Positions 10,839-52,256 of a stretch of 64,000 bases of DNA are shown piece by piece. A model generated the notes under the pieces. The model was not told where the DNA came from. It worked only from the letters and a program-made list of their open reading frames with translations, and did no database searches. The DNA lies in NCBI GenBank assembly GCA_963691815.1, contig OY829645.1, positions 42,781,594 to 42,845,593 on the forward strand, written 5' to 3'. This DNA is from Echiichthys vipera (lineage: Eukaryota > Chordata > Actinopteri > Perciformes > Trachinidae). Each line of letters starts with the position of its first letter. Within the stretch, counting starts at the first letter, position 1. The position numbers were made by a program, and so were the translations under genes.

Positions 10839-12145
10839 CTTTACCCAAAAACATGAACGTGCTATAAAAAACCTCATGTTTTTGATGAATGGTGAACTGA
10901 ACATCATCAGTTTGCAACTAACAGGAATGTAAGATTCTTCATTCCCGCAACACTTAACGATGGCCGCTGTGGACAGCCGCTGTGTTGATATGTGTCACCC
11001 TCTACCTAAATCTGGACCAAACATAACCCTAACCATGGAAGGGGGCGCTACAGGAAACACATTTCAACAGGAGGTAAACCCTATTTGACCAGCAAACACA
11101 TTTATTTAGAGCAACTGGACAGTTTCAGAGCAGCTTATTTTAAAAAAAGAAACAACAGAAAGAAATTAATGTAAACTAGTTGATTCTTTCGGGCTGGGAA
11201 CTTTGTTCAAAATACAAAATCATTAACTAAACTTTAATCTGTTAATGTTTGATTTTGCACAAATCTGACTAGCTGACTTGCTAATTACTAACTACCCACA
11301 TGCCATTGAAATGAGATAAAACACACTCTCCAGCTAAATTAGAGGCACAGAGAAAGAAAAACTACATTAGCGATTATAGTACTTTGGCTAGAGAGGTAGG
11401 GAGTTGCAGTGGTCTCAGTACCAACACCATCCAGCTTGGCTCTGTAGAAACAACTCTCATCTAAAATGGACACAAGTGGAAATACTGTAGAACCACTAAC
11501 TATTGTCAGCTCTTAAATGTTACATGGCAAACAACTGTATTAAGGCAATAATTATATACAACTGAGTGTAAATGTATAGTAACACAAATCAGATGCTACA
11601 CAGTCTTGATGAATGTTAGATTTTATAGTGTTTATTTATAGGTTTGTGCCTTCAAACCGTGATAAGCCTTCAGTTCTCTTGTGTGTTCCTCTGAACTCTG
11701 AGTTTGGTGTTGCCAAACTTCTCCTGGGGTTTTATTTTTCTGTGCAGTACAGTGCCAGTGATTATAGCCTGTCGTACTGTCTCTATGTTAGTATGCGTTC
11801 CAGATATTGACAATGCAGATATTTATTTGTGCTATTTTTGTGAACAAATGATTTAGTGTGCACCTCTCTGTATAGGGCATTTTCAACGGTTTGATATGCA
11901 CTTTTAGAAATGCTTGATGAAGATGCTAATTATCCTATTTTCACAGTGACATCAAGCTTGACCGGACCTTGCTCCTCACATTTGTAAAAACTTCTAGATG
12001 ACATCTTTGCAGCCATGATTTGTCATTGAAATAAAAGACTGACATGTCCTGTAAGTCTTGACTACTCTATCTGAAGGATATCTATGAAGCAGTGTGTGTC
12101 GGGATCGCTACCTTCAAAACTCCAACAGCACTACAACAGCATATA
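10839..12145. other. intergenic, unassigned
   Basis: Between the two convergent genes. No exon, SINE or terminal repeat was recognised; short ORFs here have no recognisable domain. Confidence 0.4.
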
Positions 12146-12436
12146 CCGTGTTTTTCTGATTATAAGTCGCTCCGGAGTTTAAGTCTCTCCAGCCGAAAAT
12201 TCATAATAAAGAAGGAAACAAACATCTATAAGTCGCACTCGAGTATAAGTCGCATTTTTGGGGGAAATGTATTTGATAAAATCCAAAACCAAGAAACGAC
12301 ATTTCATCTTAAAGGCAATTTAAATAAAACTAGAACAGAGAACAACAGGCTGAATAAGTGTTTACGTTATATGACGCATGAACAACGAGCTGAGAACGTG
12401 CCTGGTGTGTTAACGTAACATATTACGGTCAGAGTC

Positions 12437-13345
12437 ATTCACAGAACTATAACATATAGAACATGCTCTACGTTTACCAAACACTCTGTCACTGCTAATC
12501 ACACAGAACTATAACATATAGAACATGCTCTACGTTTACCAAACACTCTGTCACTGATCACACAGAACTATAACATATAGAACATGCTCTACGTTTACCA
12601 AACACTCTGTCACTAATCACACAGAACTATAACATATAGAACCTGCTCTACGTTTACCAAACACTCTGTCACTAATCACACAGAACTATAACATATAGAA
12701 CCTGCTCTACGTTTACCAAACACTCTGTCACTGCTAATCACACAGAACTATATAATATAGAACATGCTCTACATTTACCAAACACTCTGTCACTGCTAAT
12801 CACACAGAACTATAACATATAGAACATGCTCTACGTTTACCAAACACCCTGTCACTAATCACACAGAACTATAACATATAGAACGTGCTCTACGTTTACC
12901 AAACACTCTGTCACTAATCACACAGAACTATAACATATAGAACATGCTCTATGTTTACCAAACACTCTGTCACTAATCACACAGAACTATAACATATAGA
13001 ACATGCTCTACGTTTACCAAACACTCTGTCACTAATCACACAGAACTATAACATATAGAACATGCTCTACATTTACCAAACACTCTGTCACTGCTAATCA
13101 CACAGAACTATAACATATAGAACATGCTCTACGTTTACCAAACACCCTGTCACTAATCACACAGAACTATAACATATAGAACATGCTCTACGTTTACCGA
13201 ACACTCTGTCACTAATCACACAGAACTATAACATATAGAACATGCTCTACGTTTACCAAACACTCTGTCACTGCTAATCACACAGAACTATAACATATAG
13301 AACATGCTCTACGTTTACCAAACACTCTGTCACTGCTAATCACTA
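12437..13345. repeat. 59-62-bp minisatellite, 15 copies
   Basis: Units contain CACAGAACTATAACATATAG, then AACATGCTCTACGTTTACC and AAACACTCTGTCACT. They differ mainly in the joint: ACTAATCAC, ACTGATCAC or ACTGCTAATCAC, which gives 59- to 62-bp lengths. I count 15 copies of CACAGAACTAT. The array is confined to the inside of the DNA transposon. Confidence 0.95.
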
Positions 13346-13561
13346 AATCCCCTGAACTCTTCTTTCTCGGTGTCACTTCTGAACAACTCCGCCAACTCCA
13401 AAGGTAGACAATGCGCCGCTTAGCTCAAGCATTAGCAGGTAGCATCTTTTTTTTCACAACGCACTTCTGCCATGACCCGCCCCCGCCCAATTTTGATTGG
13501 TTGACACGTGTGTGTGTGTGACCATTGCTGATATACGCCTAGTCTCTTACGTGACTGAGAT

Positions 13562-13585
13562 AAATAATAGCCCGGGCTATTATTT
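13562..13585. repeat. 24-bp perfect palindrome
   Basis: The sequence AATAATAGCCCGGGCTATTA, extended by two paired bases on each side, is fully self-complementary with no loop. It lies near the 3' end of the DNA transposon and could form a cruciform. Confidence 0.95.
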
Positions 13586-13991
13586 GATATTTTACGGTAA
13601 TGTGTTAATCATTTCACACATAAGTCGCTCCAGAGTATAAGTCGCACCCCCGGCCAAACTATGAACAAAACTGAGACTTATAATCCGAAAAATACGGTAA
13701 TATCCACTCAAACATTCAAACCATTAAACAGATTCTTGCTGAAAAGTATTTATTTGAAAATTGTGAGAGAAACTATTTATCTGATTTGGCTTGTCTGACT
13801 TTGTGGAGTCAGCAATAACACAATAAATAAAGACAACATTACTGTTACACAAAAATCTGCCTATAGCACAAAAATAAACATAGTCACAGTTACAAAAGTT
13901 GTCGTATGCTGGGATCAAAATAAGGTCAGAGGCACATACGTTTTGAGACATTTCCTGTTTGAATAAGATTTTAATACTTTCACTAAAGGGG

Positions 13992-14320
13992 CAGTTCATC
14001 CCAGAATCCAAAATACATATTTGTTCTCTTACCTGTAGTTTCATGTAGGAACTATTTTCTTACTACACCCGTCAGTCGCCAACAGCAGCACAAGATCAAA
14101 CCATTAATGGCACTCTCCTCGGCTGAGCTGTAACTTTAGCTAGTTCACATCAGTTAACTATAAACTTATGTCCTAGAGCACCATAAGCCAAGCGCCTACT
14201 ACTTCCATTAGATTGGAGAGAACGGCCCATATCTCCAACATTAGCCAACTCACACCAAATCAATCTAGATGGTGAATAGCACTGCAGGTAAGAGGAAAAT
14301 GTATATTTTGGAGTGAACCG
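13992..14320. mobile_element. MITE with about 45-bp imperfect terminal inverted repeats
   Basis: The left end has CAGTTCATCCCAGAATCC, then AAAATACATATTTG and CTCTTACCTGTAGT. The right end has the reverse complement with changes: CACTGCAGGTAAGAG, AAAATGTATATTTTGGAG and TGAACCG. There is no coding sequence inside. Confidence 0.75.
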
Positions 14321-14931
14321 TTAGCCCCGCGAGACTCTCCTGATCTCTTGCATTTCACTCGCAGATCAGTCTGGTAACATGTGGCGGAGAAAATTTTGAG
14401 AAGTTTGCCATGCGACCAAATTAATCAGCGTTGGCTTTGAGGCGAGTCAAAGTGTGACGCAGCGAGAAGCGACTCTTCAGTGTAAACAATGGTGGCGTCC
14501 GCGGATGAGATGAGCGCAGCTATCAAGCAAGTTTACGTTTCCCAAACAGCAAATATCCTTTACCGACATTTTGTTTACTTTCTAAGCTTTGCCTCGACGC
14601 TGTTAGCATGTGATACGCTTCATTGATCTGATTGGTTGATTTGGCCCGTATGTCGGTGATAAATAGTTCATCTAATCAGCAATCAGTATTTTCGCCCCTT
14701 CCCAAAAGATCTCCAACTCTCCTCTAGCAAATGCGTATCATGCGAATCAATCCATCTGGCGGAGTCATGTTAGTGAACTGTCTCTTTAAGTTACTGCAGA
14801 TCATATCTGTCGTGCAAATTACATTTTTAAAACAGCAGGAAACAACTGAAATTAAATTAAACCAGAAGTTGAATGTTATTTCACACTTTCAAAGGCAGTG
14901 ACCGACATCCACTGAATCACTGTTAACAGTA
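14321..14931. other. intergenic, possible unclassified repeat
   Basis: Begins GCGAGACTCTCCTGATCTC and includes GGCGAGTCAAAGTGTGACGC. It looks like dispersed-repeat sequence, but I could not find matching ends. Confidence 0.3.
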
Positions 14932-15360
14932 AAGGCTCATTTATGCTCCTAATTAAATATGTAAACGGATACGGATGGCGCCTTCTATCTGTACTCGTAC
15001 CCGTATCTGTAATGTTGTACGTATTTGTGCATGTTTTCTGAAAGCTTACGGATATAGGTGAAATAAAGCAGCACCACCAAAAACAATGGGGGGCAGTGTA
15101 GCCAATAGTTCAAGCATGACAACTATAGGACGAAATGAACTAGTTTAAAAAATGGCGGAACAATATAGCGATGTCAATGCTTTCTATATCTATAATGTAT
15201 TTAATGACCTCACAGACCCACCATGTCTACAATGCTGCCTTCACTTTTGCCCATTTTTGAAAAAGACCCATTATTGTGACCTCCACTGGAAGTATAAGGG
15301 CACTGACAGTTACATTGTTTGAAATTGAATCTATTTTCATACGTTGCATAAATGAGCCTT
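14932..15360. mobile_element. MITE with 15-bp perfect terminal inverted repeats
   Basis: AAGGCTCATTTATGC at 14932-14946 is the exact reverse complement of 15346-15360. The element is about 430 bp and has no transposase. It contains AAAATGGCGGAACAATAT near 15150, similar to AAAATGGCGGAACAACAG at 31851. Target duplications are not clear. Confidence 0.75.
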
Positions 15361-15452
15361 ACAATATAATTTACCTTCTTTAGGCTTTAACTGTCATCTT
15401 GTGATTAATTGTCCTCTCTCACTTTCATCCTCTGCACAGAAGTATGTAAACA

Positions 15453-15458
15453 TTTATT
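15453..15458 (-). promoter_or_regulatory. candidate chst13 polyadenylation signal
   Basis: TTTATT on the plus strand gives AATAAA on the minus strand, about 160 nt after the chst13 stop codon. Confidence 0.45.
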
Positions 15459-15616
15459 TACTTTGGAGCTCTAATCAGGATACATCTTCAAGAGTATTTG
15501 CAGTGTCCATATTAAGGCCTAAATAAAGTAAAACATCTCAACGGCAAACTGTACTTTTACAAGAGTCCAGGCTCCACATGTTCAAGTCGTGTTCATGGAC
15601 GAGCGAAGTCCTCGCC

Positions 15617-45789
<30,173 letters not shown>

Positions 45790-45889
45790 CCTGACTGATT
45801 GGAAACGACCAAGAAGCCGAGCCCAATCCTGCATGCACGTTCATGTGAGAAACAAGCGGTTTGTTGTGTCGGCGGTGTCTACTTTATCA

Positions 45890-46290
45890 CCGATGAGAGC
45901 ATGGATCCGGCTCGCTGACCTTTGCTGCTCCTGATCTGCCTGAACATCATTGGATGTCCAGTGTGGAAGATGTGCAGCGGTGCAGGTGACGGCAGGAACA
46001 GAGCCGCCGGGCTGCAGACTCCGCCGGTCTGCCCGGATCTGACAGTTACCGTAACATGAGCTGCTGTGCGCCGGTTCTCGGGACTGGAAGAGGCTGCGAT
46101 AGAGAGCGTCAGGGCAGTCCGAGCAGAGAGCACAGGGGCCGGCGCTCTGTTTGTGTAAGGAGGGGGGCGGTGTTTGGTTGACTTGTTAACCCCTTTCTCC
46201 CCAAACACAAGCAGCGTCTCAATACATTATTATAGTCGAGCTGAAGCCCACTCATTTTAGAAAAGAGCGACTTCCGGTTGGACCTTTCAA
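45890..46290 (-). promoter_or_regulatory. GC/CpG-rich region, probable chst13 promoter and 5' UTR
   Basis: Directly upstream of exon 1 on the minus strand. It contains CG-rich stretches (CAGAGCCGCCGGGCTGCAG, CGCCGGTTCTCG, GGGGCCGGCGCTCTG) that stand out from the AT-rich surroundings, and an ETS-like ACTTCCGG at 46269. A non-coding first exon ending near 45921 (AAAG|GTCAGC) is possible but unproved. Confidence 0.5.
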
Positions 46291-46489
46291 GGTAAAACCC
46301 CTGTATATAATGCATTTATTCTTTATCCTAGATTATTCGTATGTTCTTAGGCTACATATATGTTGTAAGTGTTCATTTCTACAACTGGTTGACTGTGATA
46401 CATTGTATGTAAAATGTTGTTAAATGTTATTTAATAAAGTTAATTTGTTTCGGAAAGCAGCCTTCTGAACAGTGGCATGCACAGGGGCA
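46290..46489. other. upstream of chst13, unassigned
   Basis: AT-rich; no feature recognised. Confidence 0.4.
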
Positions 46490-47035
46490 ATTGTTGAAAA
46501 ACATTTGCTAAATTGCCCTCTAGGAGCAAAAATGCATGCTAAAGTGCCCTCTAAGAGCCAAAATGCATGCTAAAGTGTCCTCATGGGGGCCAAAACATTT
46601 GCTAAATTGCCCTCTAGGAGCAAAAATGCATGCTAAAGTGCCCTCTAAGAGCCAAAATACATGCTAAAGTGTCCTCATGGGGGCCAAAACATTTGCTAAA
46701 TTGCCCTCTAGGAGCAAAAATGCATGCTAAAGTGCCCTCTAAGAGCCAAAATGCATGGTAAAGTGTCCTTATGGGAGCCTAAACATTTGCTGAAGTGCCA
46801 TCTGGGAGCCAAAAGTGTGCTAAAGTGCCCTCAAAGAGCCAAAATGCATGCTAAAGTGCCCTCTAAGAGCCAAAATGCATGCTAAAGTGATCTTATGGGA
46901 GCCAAAACGCGTGCTAATATGTCCTCATGTAAGCCAAAACAAGTGCTAAAGTGCTCTCCAGGTGCTAAAACATGCGCTAAAGTGCCCTCTTGGGGGCTAA
47001 AATGCATGTCAAAGTGTCCTCTTCAGTAGCGAGAA
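46490..47035. repeat. 31-bp minisatellite, about 17 copies
   Basis: The unit CATGCTAAAGTGCCCTCTAA plus GAGCCAAAATG repeats with changes. A three-unit pattern (TAGGAGCAAA / TAAGAGCCAAA / CATGGGGGCCAAAAC) recurs from 46500 to 46745, showing a higher-order period of about 94 bp. Copies decay toward 47035. Confidence 0.92.
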
Positions 47036-47465
47036 CGCACTATATGTGCCCTTTTTTCCCTTTTCGCCCCCTGCCCTTTAATAAGCCTGTGCAGGTCATT
47101 GCTTCTGCATACCTTTGGAGAGTCATATCGGAGCATAATCACTGTTCACACAGAAAAGCTCTATTTCTATATCAGCTCAAAAATTCACAATAGCAGCTGG
47201 AGTTTTTCCCTCTAATATCGGTTTGGATCTCAAAAATCTGTTCCTAATTATCTGCCAACCGAACATTTAAACCCGCTAAAAGAAAAGTGCCGCAGTGACA
47301 TAACGCCATGATGACTGGTGACAATGATGGCCTGAAGCTGATTACCAAGGGCCCCTTAGACTCTCAGGGCCTCCCGGAGCCCTAAAGACATTTATTTGTG
47401 AAGATGCACCACTAAATGACATAATCAGTAAAGACAGAGCTCTTTAAATGGATGTGTAGCAGACT
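47036..47465. other. unassigned
   Basis: No gene or repeat recognised. Confidence 0.4.
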
Positions 47466-47699
47466 TCATCTCATCTCATCTTCATCCTCTTATCCGGGTT
47501 CAGGTCGCCAGGGCAGCTGCTTTAGCAGGGGACCCCAAACTTCCCTTTCCCGGGCCACATTAACCAGCTCTAACTGGGGGATCCTGAGGCGTTCCCAGGC
47601 CAGTATGGAGATATAATCTCTCCACCTGGTCCTGGGTCTTCCCCGAGGCCTCCTCCCAGCTGGACGTGCCTGGAACACCTCCCTAGGGAGGCGCCCAGT
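47466..47699 (-). repeat. LINE ORF2 3'-end fragment, antisense
   Basis: The minus strand reads VFQARPAGRRPRGRPRTRWR, then DYISILAWERLRIPQLELV and AREREVWGPLLKQLPW. It matches the C-terminal end of the frame at 8300-8516. Truncated at both sides. Confidence 0.85.
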
Positions 47700-48244
47700 A
47701 AGTTGTAGTGTTAGCCTACACCTTTTTGTTTTCTGTCTCTAAAAAATATGGATGTATGTTGTATTGTTTTCTACTGCAGCTACAGCTTTGTTAGGAATAG
47801 TTGCTGTTTCATCTCAAATAGTTTATGTAGAGTAATGACGGTATTTATAAATTAAAAAGATACATTTTGCTCTTTTAATCAAGCTACTGGGGGCACCGCA
47901 CGTGTCTACTATATGTCAGTATTTTTATTTTACAAGTGCAAGCAAATTCCTGCAGGTTTTGAGGCTTCCTCTGATTTATTTGAGCAATATATTCAAATTC
48001 TTTTGTTTTTTAAAGTAAAATTTAATAAACACAGATACAATTAAAGGAAATGAAACTGAACAGCTGAATTAATTAATGAGAAAAAATAAACTCATCAGAG
48101 TTGCACTGTGGGAATGTAGGCCCATGACACTTGGCAACGTGTCAATGCTATGCTTTTATTTTGAAGCAGAAATGAACATATATCCGTTTTAACTCTGTTC
48201 CTCTCTGGGCGACTTTACACAGCTTTAATATTGCAAACAACCAA
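47700..48244. other. unassigned
   Basis: AT-rich; nothing recognised. Confidence 0.4.
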
Positions 48245-48398
48245 CAACCTGTGCTGGTCCGAACTGTAATGGATCAGTCTGTAGTGACTCATCTGCTGTT
48301 GACCTCTCTCACTTCATTAGAAATATCAGTCATGGGCTGCATCCTCCAGGAAACTTTGATAGTGACGTGCAATCCCACCAAACATATATAGTATAGTA
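48245..48398. repeat. direct repeat, copy 1 (partner at 49348-49530)
   Basis: CCTGTGCTGGTCCGAACTGTAATGG..., then ATATCAGTCATGGGCTGCAT and CAGGAAACTTTGATAGTGAC recur 1.1 kb downstream. Copy 2 has about 30 extra bases near CAACAGCACTTCATTTG. The pair brackets the foldback and the hAT fragment. Confidence 0.85.
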
Positions 48399-48417
48399 TA
48401 GTGTAATTCCACTGTAA

Positions 48418-49000
48418 AATCCTCCCCATGATCTTTTTCTGCACTTACATACATCAAATAAGACATCGAGACAGTTTTTTTTTGTGTGTAACAGAGTCGC
48501 TAACAGTGATTAGCTCGGGGCAGCACGGTGAAGGCATTCAAACGTCTTTTTTAACCACTAATGCTGCTCAAAATAACATCAAACCTCTGCAGCAGCATGA
48601 GAAGAGTCCTTACACACAAAACAAAGCACCAATGGGCTCCTTCCTTTGGGGTTGACTTTGGTAATCCACTTGAATGGACTTTACTATGAGAGGAGCTGGT
48701 ACAGGGGCCAGTAGGTAAGTCTTTAAAACGCTCTTTTAATAAACTCTGGGTTCACTAACTACGCTGTTGGTGCTTCGGTTAATGTGTAAGGACTCTTCTC
48801 ATGCTACTGCAGAGGTTTGCTGTTATTTTCAGCAGGATTAGTGGTTAAAAAAGACGTAATCAGCGTTAGCCACATCCGGCTGTTAGCGACTCTCCTGGAT
48901 TTCTCTGTTAATAGTTGTTACACAAAAAAAAACTGTCTTAAAAGCTTATTTGATTTATGTAAGTGCCAAAAAAGACCATAATGATGATTGCACGCCGGAA
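48418..49000. mobile_element. complete foldback element, about 220-bp arms
   Basis: The left arm (ACTTACATACATCAAATAAG ... CTCTGCAGCAGCATGAGAAG AGTCC) is matched in reverse by the right arm (GGACTCTTCTCATGCTACTG ... CTTATTTGATTTATGTAAG), around a centre of about 150 bp. The left arm has lost a piece near 48510. Single-arm copies are at 7472, 30376 and 32709. No coding sequence. Confidence 0.75.
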
Positions 49001-49016
49001 ATACACTCTAACCCAT

Positions 49017-49280
49017 GGGTGTCAAAGTCAAGGCCCGCGGGCCAGATCCAGCCCGCAAATGAATTACCTCGGCCCCCGGGATGATATTTGATGGGTATTA
49101 GAACCGGCCCGCACACCACAGCCGCCTGCTGGTGTTTTTCATGCACCAAAACTACATTACCCACAATGCAACGGTAGCCCGCGAACTCACTGCAGCGCCG
49201 CAAGTGGGTCATTAGTCGTCAGCATTCAGGGCAGATGTCAACTTTCACTTGAAATTAGTGACAGAGCCATACAAAAATAT
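49017..49280. repeat. hAT transposon terminal fragment
   Basis: GGGTGTCAAAGTCAAGGCCC, then GCGGGCCAGATCCAGCCCGC and CCAAAACTACATTACCCAC are the well-known terminal sequence of a vertebrate hAT family ('GTGTCAAACTC-GGCCCGCGGGCC'). Only one end is present. Confidence 0.7.
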
Positions 49281-49347
49281 TGGATTATTCATTTCATCAC
49301 TAAATAAAATACGGTACGCTGTGTTAGGTCTTGGTTCAATAAGTTAT

Positions 49348-49530
49348 ATGCAATCAGCAAACAGCCTGTGCTGGTCCAAACTGTAATGGATCAGTGTGTA
49401 GTGACTCTTCTGCTGTTGACTTCTCCTCTTATCAACAGCACTTCATTTGTCACTATTGAAGAAATATCAGTCATGGGCTGCATCCTCCAGGAAACTTTGA
49501 TAGTGACGTGCAATCCCACCCAACAACTTA
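49348..49530. repeat. direct repeat, copy 2
   Basis: Partner of 48245-48398. A short plus-strand frame across it (49368-49622) has no domain-like content and is interrupted by differences in copy 1, so it is not called as a gene. Confidence 0.8.
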
Positions 49531-50683
49531 AACACAAACAGAAGGTAAGACAAATGTCAGGTCACTATAACCCCATAATACAACCAAACTATATCCTGAT
49601 AGAAATACTACAGGAACACTGAAATTCTCAGTATTTTTATTAGGTTTTTAAGTTCATGAAATACACCCAAATCATTCTACACAAAGACATTTTTGGTGAT
49701 TTCCCGAGAAAATAAAGTCGTAAATCTGATTTAATGGTGACGTACTTCTGGTGCAATTCATAGAAAATTTTTTCCAAGTTATCTGTTTAATAATTCTTGT
49801 ATCTGTCCTCTGTCCAATTCTCTGTTAAAGAACATGAATGTGAAATCACGGTGACCCGAACAGTCAGGATTATAAAGGAAATTCAGGTCTTTCAATCATG
49901 CTCGTGAAAAGAAAGATGAGTCGGCTGGAACACATTTCAACCAAACCCTAATCTCTTGATCCACTTTGGAGCGCTGGCTCTTGCATTGGTGTGTCAAGCG
50001 TCGATAAATATGGGAAGGACAAAAGAAAAGTGACTCGTAAAATACTGAAATGTATTTGAGGAACATCCTAGCATCATGAGAAATGTATGCAAAAGGGTTT
50101 ACAAAAGCACACACATCCAGACAATGAATACTTTTACATGAAGAACATGTAAAAGATGCAAAAATGCAGTCAGCACGCTAGATAATTGGATTCTTATATG
50201 AGGAATTTGACCTCCACAGCACATGACTGTTGCAAGGCCTTCAAAGTTTGACTTAAATCCGACACTCACATTCTGAACTTCCAGGCCCAGAGGGGGTGAA
50301 CCAGATGGCGTCTTGTAGCTCCATCCATTGCAGGACAGGAACTCATGTTTTGCTTATTAGAGTAGGGGAGGGCGCCCTGCTGAGCTGCTTTTGACCTCTG
50401 ACCTTTTTCACATTCCTCACGTCCATCTTCCTAGGCATCATGGACTAGACCCCCTGCGTGAAGTCAGGATGGGTTAGGAGCCACGCAACTGATCAAACCC
50501 CAGGCCTGATGGCAAGACGTTGTGAAGCCTGTAAGTGTTTGAAGTGTTTACTGTGTAAAGGAATGATGGGTTACCGTCGGTGGGTTAGGGCCGGTCAGGA
50601 GTCAGCGCACATATTCGCTCTGTAGCTGACCAATCAGACAACAGGTGTCCAGCTGAATCAACACATGGTCAAAGGGGATAGAA

Positions 50684-50686
<3 letters not shown>
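49531..50686. other. unassigned
   Basis: No exon or repeat with clear ends recognised. Confidence 0.4.
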
Positions 50687-50755
<69 letters not shown>

Positions 50756-50834
50756 TGTGTATGTGTATGTGTGTATGCATGTGTGCGCGTGTGTGTGCAT
50801 GTGTGTGTGCGCGTGTGTGTGTGTGTGTGTGTGT
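50687..50834. repeat. (GT)n microsatellite, compound
   Basis: About 66 bp of pure GT followed by GTAT/GCAT/GCGC-interrupted GT. Confidence 0.97.
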
Positions 50835-51075
50835 TAAATTCATACTTAAAGTTCATTTCACACAGATTAAAATGAACTATAGACGAATCCAGCGAAGTAC
50901 TGGAAGTGAACAAGCCGCCATTGCTGCGGTGGCATTTGAATCAAAATCAACATAAAAAAATCAACACTTGCTCCCACTTGAAGCTCTTTTATTTAGTCTT
51001 TGGTCAACATTTACTACTGACCTTCATCAGGACAATGAAAGAGCTTCAAGTGAGTGCAGGAGCAAGTGTTGATTT
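50835..51075. repeat. repeat with 31-bp inverted segment; partner at 58634
   Basis: TTAAATTCATACTTAAAGTT, AATGAACTATAGACGAATCC and TCAACACTTGCTCCCACTTG follow the GT tract here and also follow the GT tract at 58634, so the microsatellite belongs to the repeat. AAATCAACACTTGCTCCCAC (near 50958) is matched inversely, with changes, near 51040-51074. Confidence 0.8.
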
Positions 51076-51289
51076 GACTGGGGATCTGTTCCCAGCACCA
51101 CCCCGAAGGAGAGTGTGCACGCTAATTAAGCCTTTACATTTGAATCAAAATGCCATAATACTCTGAGCTGCTCTAACGGCAAATTAACAGTCTATAAAAT
51201 GACATTCCCATACAACAAAACTGCATCGTCAATTGGGTTTTTTCCTCCAGGACTATGGTCACTGTTACATGGAAGCTGTTTCTGACATT
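51076..51289. other. unassigned
   Basis: No feature recognised. Confidence 0.35.
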
Positions 51290-51596
51290 GGTCTTGTACT
51301 TATAAAGCACCTTTCTAGCCTTCTGACCACTCAAGGCGCTTTCACAGTGTTTGTCACATTCACCCGTTCACACAGATATTCACACTGATGGCAGTGGACA
51401 TCAACATACCATCTAATGTAACCATTCACACCACATTTACACACCCATGCACAGCACGGGGAGCAATTCGGGGTTCAGTGTCTTGCCCAAGGACACTTTG
51501 AGATGTGGACCGGGGGAGGTGGGGATCGAACTACCATTTTCTCGAATGGAGGACGATCCACTCTGCCACTGAGCCACAGTCGCCCCATTGCCACGG
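51290..51596 (-). repeat. tRNA-derived SINE, family 3
   Basis: The minus-strand head is GGGGCGACTGTGGCTCAGTG then GCAGAGTGG (A-box-like), followed by GGTAGTTCGATCCCCACC (B-box-like). The body has CAAGACACTGAACCCCG and ends CTTTATAAGTACAAG. Confidence 0.82.
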
Positions 51597-52062
51597 TAAG
51601 TCATGATGAGTTATGAGTTACCATGGCAATGTTTTTTAAAGTATTTTTATGTTGTTATTTTGTTAAAAAGTCGAAATAATGAGATACTTTCACACAACTT
51701 TTAACAAACTTTTTATATAATAAACTTTAGTTAACATTTACAGTAGCAGATCTTTGGCATGAGATTTATTCAATTTGACGCTGAGATTGTGAGTACATAG
51801 AGGATTACGTTAAATGTGACTACTTAAACAGATGAAATACTTGATTTGTATGCAAATTCACATGGGATTGTATTAAGCAAAAGTACCCTTGAAAGGATAT
51901 TAAAGAGGCTGTGGCGTCAAAAGAATAAAACCGACAGCAACTGGAGACATCTGGTCAGTGCCATGGTTACAGATGGATGCACCAAAAATGTTGGTTAAAT
52001 CGTGACTGACAAAGAAACAGTTTGAATATTACTACAGTTATAGTATTAGTGTTAGTGTGTTA
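51597..52062. other. unassigned
   Basis: AT-rich; nothing recognised. Confidence 0.4.
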
Positions 52063-52256
52063 GTCTCATCTCATCTTCATCCGCTTATCCAGGGTCGGGT
52101 CGCGGGGCAGCACCTTTAGCAGGGGACCCCAAACTTCCCTTTCCCGGGCCACATTAACCAGCTCTAACTGGGGGATCCCGAGGCGTTCCCAGGCCAGTGT
52201 GGAGATATAATCTCTCCACCTAGTCCTGGGTCTTCCCCGAGGCCTCCTCCCAGCTG
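52063..52256 (-). repeat. LINE ORF2 3'-end fragment, antisense
   Basis: CATCTCATCTTCATCCGCTT, CCCAAACTTCCCTTTCCCGG and CTCTAACTGGGGGATCCC match the 47466 copy. 5'-truncated like the others. Confidence 0.82.

Larger units (their letters stand above)
12146..13697. mobile_element. non-autonomous DNA transposon with internal minisatellite
   Basis: The ends are inverted: the left begins CCGTGTTTTTCTGATTATAA and the right, reverse-complemented, begins CCGTATTTTTCGGATTATAA. The direct GTATAAGTCGCA motif recurs at both subterminal ends. TA dinucleotides flank both ends (12144-12145, 13698-13699), which would fit a TA target duplication. There is no transposase frame. About 900 bp of the inside is a tandem repeat (12437-13345). 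Confidence 0.75.

Noticed and set aside
12437..13345. CRISPR-like array
   Set aside because: The units are contiguous with no unique spacers, and the sequence is a vertebrate minisatellite.
45879..46208. Minus-strand 109-codon frame upstream of chst13
   Set aside because: Its length is explained by GC-rich promoter sequence; no domain and no conserved motif.
49368..49622. 84-codon frame as a secreted-protein exon
   Set aside because: It overlaps a repeated segment, differs by indel from its partner copy, and shows no domain.
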